Positions 26,411-36,353 are shown, numbered from the stretch's first letter. The stretch: 64,000 nucleotides of DNA from an uncultured Nonlabens sp. (GCA_947491755.1 CANLKV010000004.1:1-64000); one strand, 5' to 3'. The notes: a model not told the origin generated them from the sequence alone. Made by a program: numbers and translations.

Positions 26411-26424
26411 GCTTTCGCGAAAGC
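26411..26424. repeat. Dispersed palindrome, copy 7
   Basis: Exact core in the spacer upstream of the tricorn-like protease gene. Confidence 0.9.
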
Positions 26425-26483
26425 GATATCCCAACGAGCTAAAATTTTAATATCTTAGAGCTGTTCTTTCAAAAGCAGTCTCT

Positions 26484-29400
26484 ATGAAGATTTTATTAAG
26501 TACCCTCGCTTTTCTTACTTGTATTATAAGCAATGCCCAAAGCACTAAACTATTGCGGCAGCCTACCTTGTATAACAACGAGGTTGTATTTGTTTATGCT
26601 AATGATTTATGGAAGGCGTCCATTGAGGGCGGCAACGCACAGCGATTAACCAGTGATATAGGTTATGAAAGTGTGCCACATTTCTCTCCTGACGGTAGTA
26701 TGATTGCCTTTACAGGACAGTACGATGGTAATATAGATGTGTTTGTAATTCCTGCAACTGGTGGAACGCCACAACGCTTGACCTATCACCCTGGTGGTGA
26801 CTATGTCACGGGATGGACCCCTGCGGGTGAAGTGCTCTTTAGGTCAGATCGCGAGGGACGACCCACCCAGACAAATAAATTTTATACGATAGGGATTAAT
26901 GATGTCTTTCCACAGGCGATGGAGTTAACCCGCGCAGCTTATGGAGAGATTTCTCCTGATGGCAATTACATTGCTTATACACCGATAACCTCATGGGATC
27001 CGGAATGGCGCAATTATCGTGGCGGTCAAGCCATGCCCATATGGATTGTAAATCTGGAGACAAAAGAACTTCAAACCACACCACAACCCACTCAAGAACG
27101 CCACCTAGATCCAGTCTGGTTAGATGGGAAAATTTACTATTTATCAGAGCGAGACTATACCAGTAATATATGGAGTTATGATCCCAAAACTGGCGATGAA
27201 AAGCAAATCACATTTCATAAAAAATACGATGTTAAAAGCCTAGATGCAGATGATCAAAATATTGTCTATGAACACGGCGGTAATCTCAACCTTTTAAAAA
27301 TAGCTACAGGCGAGAGTCAGGTTTTAAATATACAAGTACAAGCCGACTTGAATAACGCAAGAGAACGATGGGAATCTATTAATGCTCGCAGTATTGTAAA
27401 TGTCGCACTGTCTCCCAATGGCAAAAGAGCCTTAATGGAACATCGTGGTGAGATTTTTAGTATTCCTAAGGAAGAGGGCAGCTGGCGCAATTTGTCCAAT
27501 GCTCCAGGTAGCGCACAACGTTCACCGGTGTGGTCACCCCTAGGCGATCAGGTGGCCTGGTTTTCTGATGCGACTGGCGAGTACGAGCTGGTCATTGCAG
27601 ATCAATATGGAGAGATTAGTAAAACCATCAGTTTTAAAAAGCCTACGTTTTATTTTAAGCCACAATGGTCACCAGATGGAAAGTACATTGCATATACTGA
27701 CACACACTACAACATACATATTACCGATGTTGCAACAGGAACTACCATAATAGCAGATACAGATAATTATGCACATCCAGATCGTAGCATGAATCCCGTG
27801 TGGTCTCCTGATAGCCAGTGGATTGCTTATGCTAAACAACAAAAAAGTCACTTTAAAGCTATTTATGCCTACCGCATCAAGGATAAAAAAATTATTCAGC
27901 TTACTGATCCTCTGGCTGATGCCATTACCCCTATATGGGATGCATCTGGAGATTACCTTTATACCCTAGCTAGTACAGATTATGGCTTAAGCTCTGGATG
28001 GTTAGACATGAGCTCTTATGATCCTAGTGTAACCAGGTCCTTGTACGCCATTGTATTGTCAAAAGACGCAAAAGCTCCCAATTTACCCCAATCTGCCGAA
28101 GAGGAGATTGATAAAAAGGCTGAAAAAAGCAGCACTGCAAAGGATAACGAAAAATCTGAAACAGTGGTCGTATCAATCGATGAGGATGGTATATACAATC
28201 GTATAGTGGCCATGGACCTACCAGCAAGAAATTATACCAGTCTAGCCGCATCTATAATGGGTCACGTACTTATTATGGAGCAAATAGAAAACGAAGAAGG
28301 TCTAAAGGCTCATTTATATGATATTAAAAAACAAAAAGCAAGCGATTATGCCTCTGACATATCAGGTATAGAAACTAGTAGTGATGGAAAGCTAGCCCTT
28401 ATAAATTATGGAAATAATTATAGCATAGCGCCTACTGATAAACCAGCAAAAGGGATCGAGGAAATACTAGAAATTAACATGAAAGTTCTAGTTGATCCGG
28501 TTGTCGAGTATCAGCAGATTTTCAAGGAGGGATGGCGTTATATGAGAGATTTCTTATATATTGACAATGTACACGGTGCGCCCTGGGATGATATTTATGA
28601 GTGGTATGCTCCATGGATAAACGATGTGCGCCATCGCACAGACCTTAATTATGTAGTTGACATCATGAGCGGCGAGGTAGCGATAGGACATTCTTATGTT
28701 TCTGGAGGTGACCTACCAGATACTAAAAGGGTACCGGTAGGTTTACTAGGTGTTGACTTGCAACTTAAAAAAGATGGGTACCAGATTAAGAAGATTTATA
28801 ACGGTGAGCGATGGAATCCAGAAATTGATAGCCCCTTAGGCAAGCAGGGATATGATGTAGAGGCTGGTGATTATTTAATTTCAATAAATGGAAAAAAACT
28901 GACCGCAAATGAAAATCCTTATAAGTTACTTGAGCAAACAGCAGGCCGTGAGATTTATATAGAAGTTGCAAAAAATGCGGGAGGCAAAGAAAAACGCCGA
29001 TTATTGGTAAGACCTGTAAATAGTGAGAGAGCCCTGCGCAGTATAGACTGGGTAGAGTCTAATAGACGTAAAGTAGATGAACTCTCTGATGGTCGATTAG
29101 CTTATGTCTATGTGCCTAATACGAGTAATCCTGGATTTACTTCATTTAATAGATATTTATTTAGTCAACAGGACAAAGAGGGCATTGTCATAGATGAGCG
29201 TAATAATGGTGGCGGTAGTGCTGCAGATTACATGATGGACATTTTAACCCGTACACCTTACGGCTATTTTAATAGCAAGGCAGGTAGCAAGCGGCCCTGG
29301 ACCACACCCATGGCTGGAATATTTGGCCCCAAGGTCATGATTATCAACGAGCGTGCAGGGTCTGGTGGGGATTTATTGCCTTATATGTTTAAAGAAAGAG

Positions 29401-29729
29401 AACTAGGACCGTTAATTGGCACACGCACCTGGGGAGGCCTGGTTGGGACGTGGGACACACCGCCATTTGTAGATGGTGGTCGCATGGTCGCACCACGAGG
29501 TGGCTTTTATGATCTAGATGGTAAATGGGCTGTCGAGGGAGAAGGAGTCGCACCAGATATTGAAGTAATACAAACACCACAATTGACAATAAAAGGAAAA
29601 GACCCACAGTTAGAACGCGCTGTTGAAGAAGCATTAAAACTATTAAAAAATGAAAAGTTTGAATTGAAGCCAGAGCCAGAAGCTCCCATACGATGGAAAC
29701 ATGCTGAGGGTTATGAGAAGAAAAATTAA
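26484..29729 (+). CDS. Tricorn-like S41 family peptidase
   Basis: 1081 residues with a signal peptide (LLSTLAFLTCIISNAQ). Two WD40/TolB-like beta-propellers fill about residues 30-600 (repeated PDGSMIAFTG, SPDGKYIAYT, SPDSQWIAYA). A tricorn core domain, a PDZ domain (about 740-830) and an S41 peptidase domain follow; S960 in NERAGSGGD is the nucleophile. Such proteins probably degrade peptides, here in the periplasm. The domain order matches bacterial tricorn homologues. It stands alone, followed by a hairpin shared with the convergent gene. Confidence 0.94.
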   Translation: MKILLSTLAFLTCIISNAQSTKLLRQPTLYNNEVVFVYANDLWKASIEGGNAQRLTSDIGYESVPHFSPDGSMIAFTGQYDGNIDVFVIPATGGTPQRLTYHPGGDYVTGWTPAGEVLFRSDREGRPTQTNKFYTIGINDVFPQAMELTRAAYGEISPDGNYIAYTPITSWDPEWRNYRGGQAMPIWIVNLETKELQTTPQPTQERHLDPVWLDGKIYYLSERDYTSNIWSYDPKTGDEKQITFHKKYDVKSLDADDQNIVYEHGGNLNLLKIATGESQVLNIQVQADLNNARERWESINARSIVNVALSPNGKRALMEHRGEIFSIPKEEGSWRNLSNAPGSAQRSPVWSPLGDQVAWFSDATGEYELVIADQYGEISKTISFKKPTFYFKPQWSPDGKYIAYTDTHYNIHITDVATGTTIIADTDNYAHPDRSMNPVWSPDSQWIAYAKQQKSHFKAIYAYRIKDKKIIQLTDPLADAITPIWDASGDYLYTLASTDYGLSSGWLDMSSYDPSVTRSLYAIVLSKDAKAPNLPQSAEEEIDKKAEKSSTAKDNEKSETVVVSIDEDGIYNRIVAMDLPARNYTSLAASIMGHVLIMEQIENEEGLKAHLYDIKKQKASDYASDISGIETSSDGKLALINYGNNYSIAPTDKPAKGIEEILEINMKVLVDPVVEYQQIFKEGWRYMRDFLYIDNVHGAPWDDIYEWYAPWINDVRHRTDLNYVVDIMSGEVAIGHSYVSGGDLPDTKRVPVGLLGVDLQLKKDGYQIKKIYNGERWNPEIDSPLGKQGYDVEAGDYLISINGKKLTANENPYKLLEQTAGREIYIEVAKNAGGKEKRRLLVRPVNSERALRSIDWVESNRRKVDELSDGRLAYVYVPNTSNPGFTSFNRYLFSQQDKEGIVIDERNNGGGSAADYMMDILTRTPYGYFNSKAGSKRPWTTPMAGIFGPKVMIINERAGSGGDLLPYMFKERELGPLIGTRTWGGLVGTWDTPPFVDGGRMVAPRGGFYDLDGKWAVEGEGVAPDIEVIQTPQLTIKGKDPQLERAVEEALKLLKNEKFELKPEPEAPIRWKHAEGYEKKN

Positions 29730-29752
29730 TTTACCCCTGAACAACTGATAGA

Positions 29753-29779
29753 AAAAATGACGCGTGCGCGTCATTTTTT
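29753..29779. terminator. Bidirectional intrinsic terminator
   Basis: ATGACGC pairs with GCGTCAT around GTGC, with A6 before and T6 after. It lies between the convergent protease and dehydrogenase genes. Confidence 0.88.
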
Positions 29780-29803
29780 ATTCTTTAAAACGAGATATTC
29801 ACA

Positions 29804-31027
29804 TTACATATTACCATCTACATACTCTTGCAAATACTTAAAGCGGTCAGTTAATTTACCATCACTGGTAGTCATTTGAGCGCGTTGTAGTATACCATCT
29901 TTATCACCATTAAAAAAAGCAGGTAGCACATGTTTCAAAAACATCTCGCCGAAGCCTTCGCTAGCATCCTTTGGCAATTCACAAGGCAAATTATCTACCG
30001 CCATTACTGTAATTGCACCTGGCGTATGGTATGAAACTTCTTTTTCTTGTATAGGATCGTATCCATAAATAGGATCTTTTATCGTACTCGCTCTTATGGT
30101 ACAGGCAACAGGCCCATCGATGTCACAACTTACATCTGCCACTGTTTTAATCTTAAAATTAGGCGATCGCATATCCTCTCTAGTAAACAGGTACGGCGCA
30201 CCTGTCCCGTAAAAATGACCTGTGATAAGCATATCTGCCACTTGAGCATATTTCATAAAATCACTCTGCAGCAACTCTGGATTATTATAACACTCTGTCT
30301 TTGTCGGTTTAAAACCATCCTTGCGTATATAATAATCATCCACATCCAGTTGAGAGAAAATAGTTTGTTTAGAATCAAAGTGAGCTAATTGTAGTAATTC
30401 TTTAGGCGTACACTCATGAATTTGTAGAAATTCTAGAATTTCTCTTATCCCACCTGCTACCTTACCTGTACCCGTAATAACTATACTTAGTGGTGGTATA
30501 AGGCTTTTAATAGCAGACAGCTCCTTTTTTACCGCATTTAAATCTGCGAGGGTACTCACCTGGGGTAAAATAAAAAGGCCCTCTCTTAATCCTAAAGCAC
30601 GGAAGGCGTTATAAGCCCCAACTAATCCCGCATAACGGCCAAATCCAATGAGCCGATTCCCCTGGCTATCTACAATAGTTTCGTGATCAAAAAGCTCTAT
30701 TTTTTTATCCAATATAGCTCGTAACAACGCTCGATTATAGGGTTGTTTTTTTACCGTATGTGAGAAGAAAAAGTATTTCTTACCAGCAATTAATGACTCG
30801 ATTGGCACCTCCTTTACTCCTATCATAACTTCAGCGTCGGTTATATTTTCTGTAACCGTCATGCCGTGCTGCTTGTAGACGTCATCTGTAAATACTCTGA
30901 TAGGAGAAGATTCAATAAGTAGTTCCGCTTCCGCGAAAGCATGCTGAAAACCAGCTGCTTGCAAGGGAGATAATACGACACGCCGGTCAGGTGGATTTTT
31001 GCGCTCACGGATCATTACAAACTTCAT
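29804..31027 (-). CDS. Saccharopine/lysine dehydrogenase-like NAD(P)-dependent enzyme
   Basis: 407 residues. The N-terminal alanine-dehydrogenase-type domain (IRERKNPPDRRVVLSP, ADVMIGVKE region, FFSHTVKKQPYNR) and a Rossmann domain (VITGTGKVAGG) match the NAD-dependent saccharopine dehydrogenase (L-lysine-forming, LYS1) group. TVADVSCDIDGPVA and HTPGAITVMAVDNLP complete the match. It could act in lysine degradation or synthesis; direction cannot be told. A one-mismatch palindrome copy is inside the gene (HAFAEAE). Confidence 0.85.
   Translation of the reverse strand: MKFVMIRERKNPPDRRVVLSPLQAAGFQHAFAEAELLIESSPIRVFTDDVYKQHGMTVTENITDAEVMIGVKEVPIESLIAGKKYFFFSHTVKKQPYNRALLRAILDKKIELFDHETIVDSQGNRLIGFGRYAGLVGAYNAFRALGLREGLFILPQVSTLADLNAVKKELSAIKSLIPPLSIVITGTGKVAGGIREILEFLQIHECTPKELLQLAHFDSKQTIFSQLDVDDYYIRKDGFKPTKTECYNNPELLQSDFMKYAQVADMLITGHFYGTGAPYLFTREDMRSPNFKIKTVADVSCDIDGPVACTIRASTIKDPIYGYDPIQEKEVSYHTPGAITVMAVDNLPCELPKDASEGFGEMFLKHVLPAFFNGDKDGILQRAQMTTSDGKLTDRFKYLQEYVDGNM
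30927..30940. repeat. Dispersed palindrome, copy 8 (one mismatch)
   Basis: GCTTCCGCGAAAGC inside the saccharopine-dehydrogenase-like gene, read as HAFAEAE on the minus strand. Confidence 0.8.
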
Positions 31028-31184
31028 TGCTCAATATTTAAGGGTGTTGTAGCAAGATAAGCAAAGGAGGCGTCACTCAAAATGGAATAAAAGGGAAAAA
31101 ACAGCCATTTTTCAGGAATAATTCATCTAAAAATGAATGGTATAGGCTCGCATCTTTGTACTGTAAAATCAAAAAAAATAAATC

Positions 31185-31586
31185 ATGAAGAATTACATCA
31201 CAATTATTGCAATCGCATTGCTAGGAACTTTCAACCTGCAAGCACAAGACAAAATGACCGGCAACACAAAAGATAAGACCGTACAAACCATAGTCCTAGA
31301 TCAAACCCCTGGGGAGTTTTCACAGAAAAAAATAACTGTAGACGCTGGGACATATGTATTTACCATTAACAATATGGCGGTAGGCCACGATGTAGGGTTT
31401 GTACTGATAAAGAAGGGAGCTGATGCCAGCAATCCAGAAAATCATATAAAAACAGCGTATGTCACTGCACCTGTATCAAATAATAAAACTGGCAAATCAA
31501 AAGCTACAACGCTAGCACCAGGTGAATACCATTATTTTTGTCCTCTCAACCCTACTGCAACTGATAATCTATTAATCGTCAAGTAA
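31185..31586 (+). CDS. Cupredoxin-like secreted protein with incomplete copper site
   Basis: 133 residues. Signal peptide (IAIALLGTFNLQAQ), then a beta-sandwich with the first His ligand H68 (MAVGHDVGF) and the Cys ligand C119 (GEYHYFCPLNP). A normal type-1 site then has a His and a Met within about ten residues (C-x-x-H...M); here the tail CPLNPTATDNLLIVK has neither. The fold assignment is good, but copper binding is doubtful or of another kind. It is a single gene upstream of the tmRNA. Confidence 0.82.
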   Translation: MKNYITIIAIALLGTFNLQAQDKMTGNTKDKTVQTIVLDQTPGEFSQKKITVDAGTYVFTINNMAVGHDVGFVLIKKGADASNPENHIKTAYVTAPVSNNKTGKSKATTLAPGEYHYFCPLNPTATDNLLIVK

Positions 31587-31707
31587 AGATTGTACATATA
31601 AGAGGTCTGTTCTCTTGTAAATTAATTCCCTAGCATTTTAGGTTAGGGAATTTTTTGTTTTGATATATTTTGGCATGGTTTTGTCTTTAACAGGACACGG
31701 CAATATT

Positions 31708-31715
31708 TATATTTG
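31708..31715 (+). promoter_or_regulatory. -7 box of the tmRNA promoter
   Basis: TATATTTG matches TAnnTTTG and ends 10 bp before the mature 5' end of the tmRNA. A TTTTG lies farther upstream (31679-31683), but its spacing is longer than usual. Confidence 0.55.
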
Positions 31716-31725
31716 TCACATCAAT

Positions 31726-32121
31726 GGGGTCGACTGGTTTTGACAGCGAGACTGAGTTGATTGTAAGCATGTAGAGCGCTGGGACATAGCTCTTAAATCT
31801 CATGATTCATCTTTTTTAAACGGCGAGAATAACTACGCCCTAGCAGCATAATCCGAATCATAGTAGGATAATGCCTCGGTCTACAAGGTAGACATGCAGG
31901 AATTCTCTCAAAGGCCTTGGTTTATGGCATTTGATCTAGAGAATTCGTAAAAATAAACCTATCCTTAACAGGGCTTTGATGTTAGGGAGAAATTTAATCG
32001 AAGACAAGCGATGCTTTGGTAGTTTCCAACCGGTGCATCGTCTGAAATTAAACGGAAACTAAACATGTAGAAAGCGATTGAATCGCTCGTTTGGACGAGG
32101 GTTCGAATCCCTCCGACTCCA
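31726..32121 (+). ncRNA. ssrA: Transfer-messenger RNA (tmRNA)
   Basis: The 5' end GGGGTCGACTGGTTTTGACA pairs with the 3' end CGACTCC to form the acceptor stem; the T-arm reads GGGTTCGAATCCC. The tag frame at 31822-31851 is G-E-N-N-Y-A-L-A-A-stop, a tag shape usual in Bacteroidota. tmRNA with SmpB rescues stalled ribosomes and tags the unfinished protein for proteolysis. After the discriminator A the genome reads CA, so the CCA end is not fully encoded and must be added enzymatically. A terminator follows. Confidence 0.97.
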
Positions 32122-32132
32122 CAATCAAGCAG

Positions 32133-32158
32133 AAGCCGCACTGAGAAGTGCGGTTTTT
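32133..32158 (+). terminator. Intrinsic terminator after tmRNA
   Basis: AAGCCGCACT pairs with AGTGCGGTTT around a short loop, followed by a T-run. Confidence 0.88.
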
Positions 32159-32160
32159 AT

Positions 32161-32672
32161 GTTTCTGGAAATATGGTCAACAACCGTTTACCTAACTGTA
32201 CAGAAACATAAAGGTTAACGGTGACCGCCTTGTGGCTGCTATGTGCATATGGGGGTCAATCGAATCTCTCTAGTCCCTGTAACTCCAACGGTATTCACCG
32301 AAAGCTATTTGAGTAATTATAACAACCCATTAAGATCGCCTTCTGGGCTTTGTTTTTAATATCTCTACCCTTTCTTAAAAACTGGCACTAGTTTTTAATA
32401 GCATAAGGTCTTTTTTTAAAGAGCGATACTCCTTTTTATTTTCATTTTTCTAGTGAGTAAAAGCGGCTGTAGAGTTTTATCCTATTTATATTATTTGCTA
32501 TAAATTAAGACTGGGGTGAAGCTCATGCCACTATAAAGCAGGGCTAGTTTTGAGATATAATCAACCATCACCAGTAAAAACTTCTATTATAAAACTATAT
32601 AAATGATCTCTTGCTATAAGCATTAAAACTGATCCACGACAACTAGTATATAAGAAGTAATTTTTTAAAATC
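32161..32672. other. Intergenic stretch downstream of tmRNA, mostly featureless
   Basis: About 510 bp without a convincing gene. At 32251-32290 there is a T-arm-like string (GGGGGTCAATCGAATCTCTC, then TAACTCC) that loosely resembles the 3' end of the tmRNA; it could be a degraded att-type or tRNA remnant, but the match is poor. Nothing else recognised. Confidence 0.4.
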
Positions 32673-32855
32673 ATGAGACGTACACGCATTCAAGATTATA
32701 AAAAAATCACAGAAGCTAAAGATCTGGATCAGGTTGTCAACGATAAACGCAAAGACAAAAGGGCCAGCAAACGTAAAATGGTACGCCGGGATAGACGGTA
32801 CCAAAATACCCTGCTCAAACATCTTTCCAATAATTACGACAATGACAATGTCTAA
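32673..32855 (+). CDS. Small basic protein of unknown function
   Basis: 60 residues, ATG start, very rich in Lys and Arg (KRKDKRASKRKMVRRDRRYQN in part), with no hydrophobic segment. Such composition fits a small nucleic-acid-binding or ribosome-associated protein, but I recognise no family. It stands alone, between the tmRNA and the TonB receptor. The biased composition and clean start favour a real gene. Confidence 0.5.
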   Translation: MRRTRIQDYKKITEAKDLDQVVNDKRKDKRASKRKMVRRDRRYQNTLLKHLSNNYDNDNV

Positions 32856-33021
32856 GGATCAAGCCCATTATTAATTGAGGTAAATTATCCTGCAATCAGT
32901 TTTTGATCTTTTTCTATGATATAAAACAGATGTTATAAAAAGGTTGACATTCACATTTAAGATTGAATAGCTGCTGTCTGTCCGCAACATCTCGATTGAA
33001 AGGCAGTGTGATGAGAATTAC

Positions 33022-33035
33022 GCTTTCGCGAAAGC
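33022..33035. repeat. Dispersed palindrome, copy 9
   Basis: Exact core just downstream of the TonB-dependent receptor stop codon. Confidence 0.9.
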
Positions 33036-33060
33036 TTAATCAACACCAGCAATTAATTAT

Positions 33061-35517
33061 TTAATAATCCTCTCCACCACTATCATCTCTATCACCACCG
33101 CGCTGCTGTTGCTTTTTCTGATTGATACGGTATACAAATGAGAGAGTTATTTGCCGTTCTCTCCATTGAAATTCACTTTGTGATGTAAAGAACTGAGTTT
33201 GCGTAAAGGACATTCTTTTACGGGAATTTAATAAATCACGGGCATTGAGTGATATAGTCGCATTGTCATTTAATAAATCTTTACTGAAGGCTATATCCAT
33301 TGAAAAGATGCCCTTGTTTCTAGTCTGTGCATTTTCCGTTGGGCCGCGATAATTTGCATTAGTTTGCCATTCTACATCCCACGGCAAATTTACTTTGGAA
33401 CTAATGCGTGAGAACCAGCTGGTGTTTCTCGCACCAAAATCGACTTCATTGAAAATTCCTTCTGTTGTAAATTGGAAAAAATTAAAACTAGCATTGAGTC
33501 GCCACCATTTATACGGATTATAAAGCGCCGCTAGCTCTGCCCCTATGCGCTGGTTTGTAGATAAGTTGATAGGAAGTGTTCTTATTATAACGATACCATC
33601 ATTTGTAAGCTGTCCCGTTTCTTCCTGGATACGCTCAAAAGAACCTGTTTCTCGTTGATAAAATATGGAGGAGGTCAACGTTAATTTATCCCACTCTTTG
33701 ATATATCCTAGATCAAATGCATTTGCAAATGAGGGGTCTAGATCTGGATTTCCTTGATTGATATTTGTACGACTCGCCCTGGAAGGAAACGGGTTTATGA
33801 AATACCCGCGTGGTCTATTGATCCTTCTATTGTATCCCAGTGTAAGATTTTCACCATCAGCTAACTCATAGGTAAGATTGAGGGTAGGAAATAGACCTAA
33901 ATAATTTTTGTCAAAATCTAAATCAATACCTGTACCCAGTATCTCTTCCAGCGCTGCGGTATCTACACCACTCACCCTGCCTGTAAGTGTCGTGTTTTCT
34001 AATCTTAAACCCGCAAGAAATGAGAGTTTTCCTATTTTATCACCGTATTGGGTATAAACTGCATTTACATTTTGTGTAAAAAAGAATGTATTTGTTAGGC
34101 CCAGATTAGGTACAAAAACTCCCGTATCTAAATCGCGCTCTTCAAGACTAAAGTCGGTGTCTGTTTGTTGCCAGTTTCCACGATACCCTGCCTCAAATTG
34201 TGCCTCTCCCATGGGCAACACATAATCTGCTTGCAATAAAAATTCATTTTGAATTTCTTCCTCTTGTATGATCTCGTCAGCGATAAGAGTCGTATTAGGA
34301 AAGGTATTATTTTCGGTAATAAACGTAGGCTTTGCCTCATCATTAAATGAATATTGAAAATCTGCTGTCAGCTTATGCCCTTCATCATTAAAATCGTTGT
34401 TGTAATTTAAGGATACTTGATAGCTTTTTTCCTCCTCTCCTTCATCCTCTATTCTGAAGGTTCGACTGTCCAGCTGGGTATTTATAAATCGTTCTGTCGT
34501 GCTGGAAGTAACATCTTCTCCCTCATTAGTTCTACCAAAAATGCTAGCTGTAAGCGATGAATTATCATTGATAAAATACTCTAAACCTAGATTTGCATTA
34601 AAACGATTGCTTTTTCTATTAATATCACGGTCCTCTATAATTCTATCAAAAGTTCCATTTACAAAGGTGTTGTCAAAAAAACCATTACCAGGAGGCTCTT
34701 GATAGGAATATCCTAGGGAACTGAATAGATTAAATTTATCCTTTCGCCAATTGAGATTTGCTGATAAACCTGCCGCCGCTGGGGTACCTACTCTTGCATT
34801 AAATGTTCCATTGAAACCTCTAGTTTTTTCTTTTCTTAATATGATGTTGAGAATTCCTGCAGTCCCTTCTGCATCATAGCGTGCTGATGGACTTGTAATG
34901 ACTTCAATACGCTCGATAGCATCTGCAGGCAACTGCTGCAAGGCATCTGTCGAGCCAAAGCCTGCTAATGCAGAGGGTCGCCCATTAATAAGTATTCTAA
35001 CATTGTTATTACCTCGTAAGGCTACTGTACCATCAAGATCAACAGTAACTGAAGGTATATTACTTAAAGCTTCGCTTATGGTAGCGCCGCTATTGGTCAA
35101 ATCTTTACCTACATTATAAATCTTTTTATCAAGCCTTATATCTACCGTTGTGGTTTCTGCAATGATTACCAATTCATCCAACTGTGCAGCATCTGGCTTT
35201 AACTTAATAACTCCCAGGTCAATATTTTCGCTAATATTCTTATTCTCAAGCGTGAAAGTTGCAAATGAGATAAATTCCACGCGTATGTTATAATCTCCAG
35301 GAACTGCCTCAATTTTAAAAACCCCTTCACTATTAGTGATACCACCATTGATTTTCTGTGGGTTTTCCACACTTTGCAGTACAATTGTAGCGTATTCTAG
35401 TGGGCTGCCAGATTCATTATCTAATACTGTTCCAGTAACATATATTTTATCTTGTGCAATTGATAATCCACTAATAAGTAAAGTGATCAATAGAATAATA
35501 CAGCGTTGTATGAGCAT
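33061..35517 (-). CDS. TonB-dependent outer-membrane receptor (OMP_b-brl_3 type)
   Basis: 818 residues. Signal peptide, a carboxypeptidase-regulatory-like domain (about 25-105), a plug (ATISEALSNIPSVTVD, ALRGNNNVRILINGRPSAL), and a C-terminal beta-barrel ending in aromatic-rich strands (ITLSFVYRINQ) plus a Gly/Asp tail. The barrel type is the flavobacterial outer-membrane-protein family with no fixed substrate. It is 131 bp downstream of a LytTR response regulator on the same strand, which may control it. Confidence 0.93.
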   Translation of the reverse strand: MLIQRCIILLITLLISGLSIAQDKIYVTGTVLDNESGSPLEYATIVLQSVENPQKINGGITNSEGVFKIEAVPGDYNIRVEFISFATFTLENKNISENIDLGVIKLKPDAAQLDELVIIAETTTVDIRLDKKIYNVGKDLTNSGATISEALSNIPSVTVDLDGTVALRGNNNVRILINGRPSALAGFGSTDALQQLPADAIERIEVITSPSARYDAEGTAGILNIILRKEKTRGFNGTFNARVGTPAAAGLSANLNWRKDKFNLFSSLGYSYQEPPGNGFFDNTFVNGTFDRIIEDRDINRKSNRFNANLGLEYFINDNSSLTASIFGRTNEGEDVTSSTTERFINTQLDSRTFRIEDEGEEEKSYQVSLNYNNDFNDEGHKLTADFQYSFNDEAKPTFITENNTFPNTTLIADEIIQEEEIQNEFLLQADYVLPMGEAQFEAGYRGNWQQTDTDFSLEERDLDTGVFVPNLGLTNTFFFTQNVNAVYTQYGDKIGKLSFLAGLRLENTTLTGRVSGVDTAALEEILGTGIDLDFDKNYLGLFPTLNLTYELADGENLTLGYNRRINRPRGYFINPFPSRASRTNINQGNPDLDPSFANAFDLGYIKEWDKLTLTSSIFYQRETGSFERIQEETGQLTNDGIVIIRTLPINLSTNQRIGAELAALYNPYKWWRLNASFNFFQFTTEGIFNEVDFGARNTSWFSRISSKVNLPWDVEWQTNANYRGPTENAQTRNKGIFSMDIAFSKDLLNDNATISLNARDLLNSRKRMSFTQTQFFTSQSEFQWRERQITLSFVYRINQKKQQQRGGDRDDSGGEDY

Positions 35518-35648
35518 AACTAGAACTTTGTAATTTTTTTCTAGGTAAAACTCTCTCTATTATATGTTAGATTATAATTTAATCTTTGAACGGCATGGTA
35601 GATCCCTTGAACGGTACTAAGTAAATGTTAAGGATACCCCATAGCTTT

Positions 35649-36353
35649 TTAAAGGATCATCTTCATAAAATTATCTTTATAGGTGCGACCTATAGGCAAT
35701 ATGACCTCGTTTTCTAGTATGACCCGATTGCCTGCTACCCTAGAAATTTTAACCAGGTTGATAATGTATGATTTGTGAATTCTAGTAAACAGTTTTGGAT
35801 TGAAATTCTCTTCCCAAAACCACAGGGCCTCTGGCGATATATATTTACCATCCCGGGTATAAATTTCAGTATAGTCTGCATCTGATTTTATATAGTAAAT
35901 ATCACTCACGATAACCTTTATATATTCATATCCAGATTTGATAAAAATTTGTTCAGGGTAGTTCTCGTTGAGTGTGGCAGCTTCATTTCTATCTGGATAA
36001 AAGGAACTTTGAGCGTACTTACCTACCGCATTTTCAAACTGATTGTAAGAGAAAGGTTTCAATAAATAGTCCACAACATTAAACTGATAACTTTCTACAG
36101 CATAGTCTGCAAATGCAGTTGTCAGAATTATTGCAGGACTATTTTTTAAAGTTTTTAAAAAATCCATCCCTGATAATTCTGGTAGATGAATATCAAGAAA
36201 AATGAGGTCGACCTCGTTTTTTGCTAGGAAAGGAATTGCTGATAGTGCATCATTGAAAGTATCTAAAAGTAAAAGGTTGCCATATTGCGATATATATTTT
36301 TTTAAAATACGCTGCGCTGGCGGTTGATCCTCTATGATAATGCATCGTATCAT
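35649..36353 (-). CDS. LytTR-family response regulator
   Basis: 234 residues. A receiver domain with phospho-acceptor D54 (IFLDIHLPELSG) and conserved Lys (LLKPFSYNQF) is joined to a LytTR DNA-binding domain (IFIKSGYEYIKV, YTEIYTRDGKYIS, RIHKSYIIN). It overlaps the upstream sensor kinase gene by 4 bp. The nearest downstream gene is the TonB receptor, a likely target. Confidence 0.94.
   Translation of the reverse strand: MIRCIIIEDQPPAQRILKKYISQYGNLLLLDTFNDALSAIPFLAKNEVDLIFLDIHLPELSGMDFLKTLKNSPAIILTTAFADYAVESYQFNVVDYLLKPFSYNQFENAVGKYAQSSFYPDRNEAATLNENYPEQIFIKSGYEYIKVIVSDIYYIKSDADYTEIYTRDGKYISPEALWFWEENFNPKLFTRIHKSYIINLVKISRVAGNRVILENEVILPIGRTYKDNFMKMIL

Noticed and set aside
30047..30388. 113-residue ORF antisense to the saccharopine-dehydrogenase-like gene
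   Set aside because: It is a shadow frame of a full-length enzyme.
32251..32290. A tRNA gene
   Set aside because: Only a T-arm-like string is present; no acceptor, D or anticodon arms can be folded.
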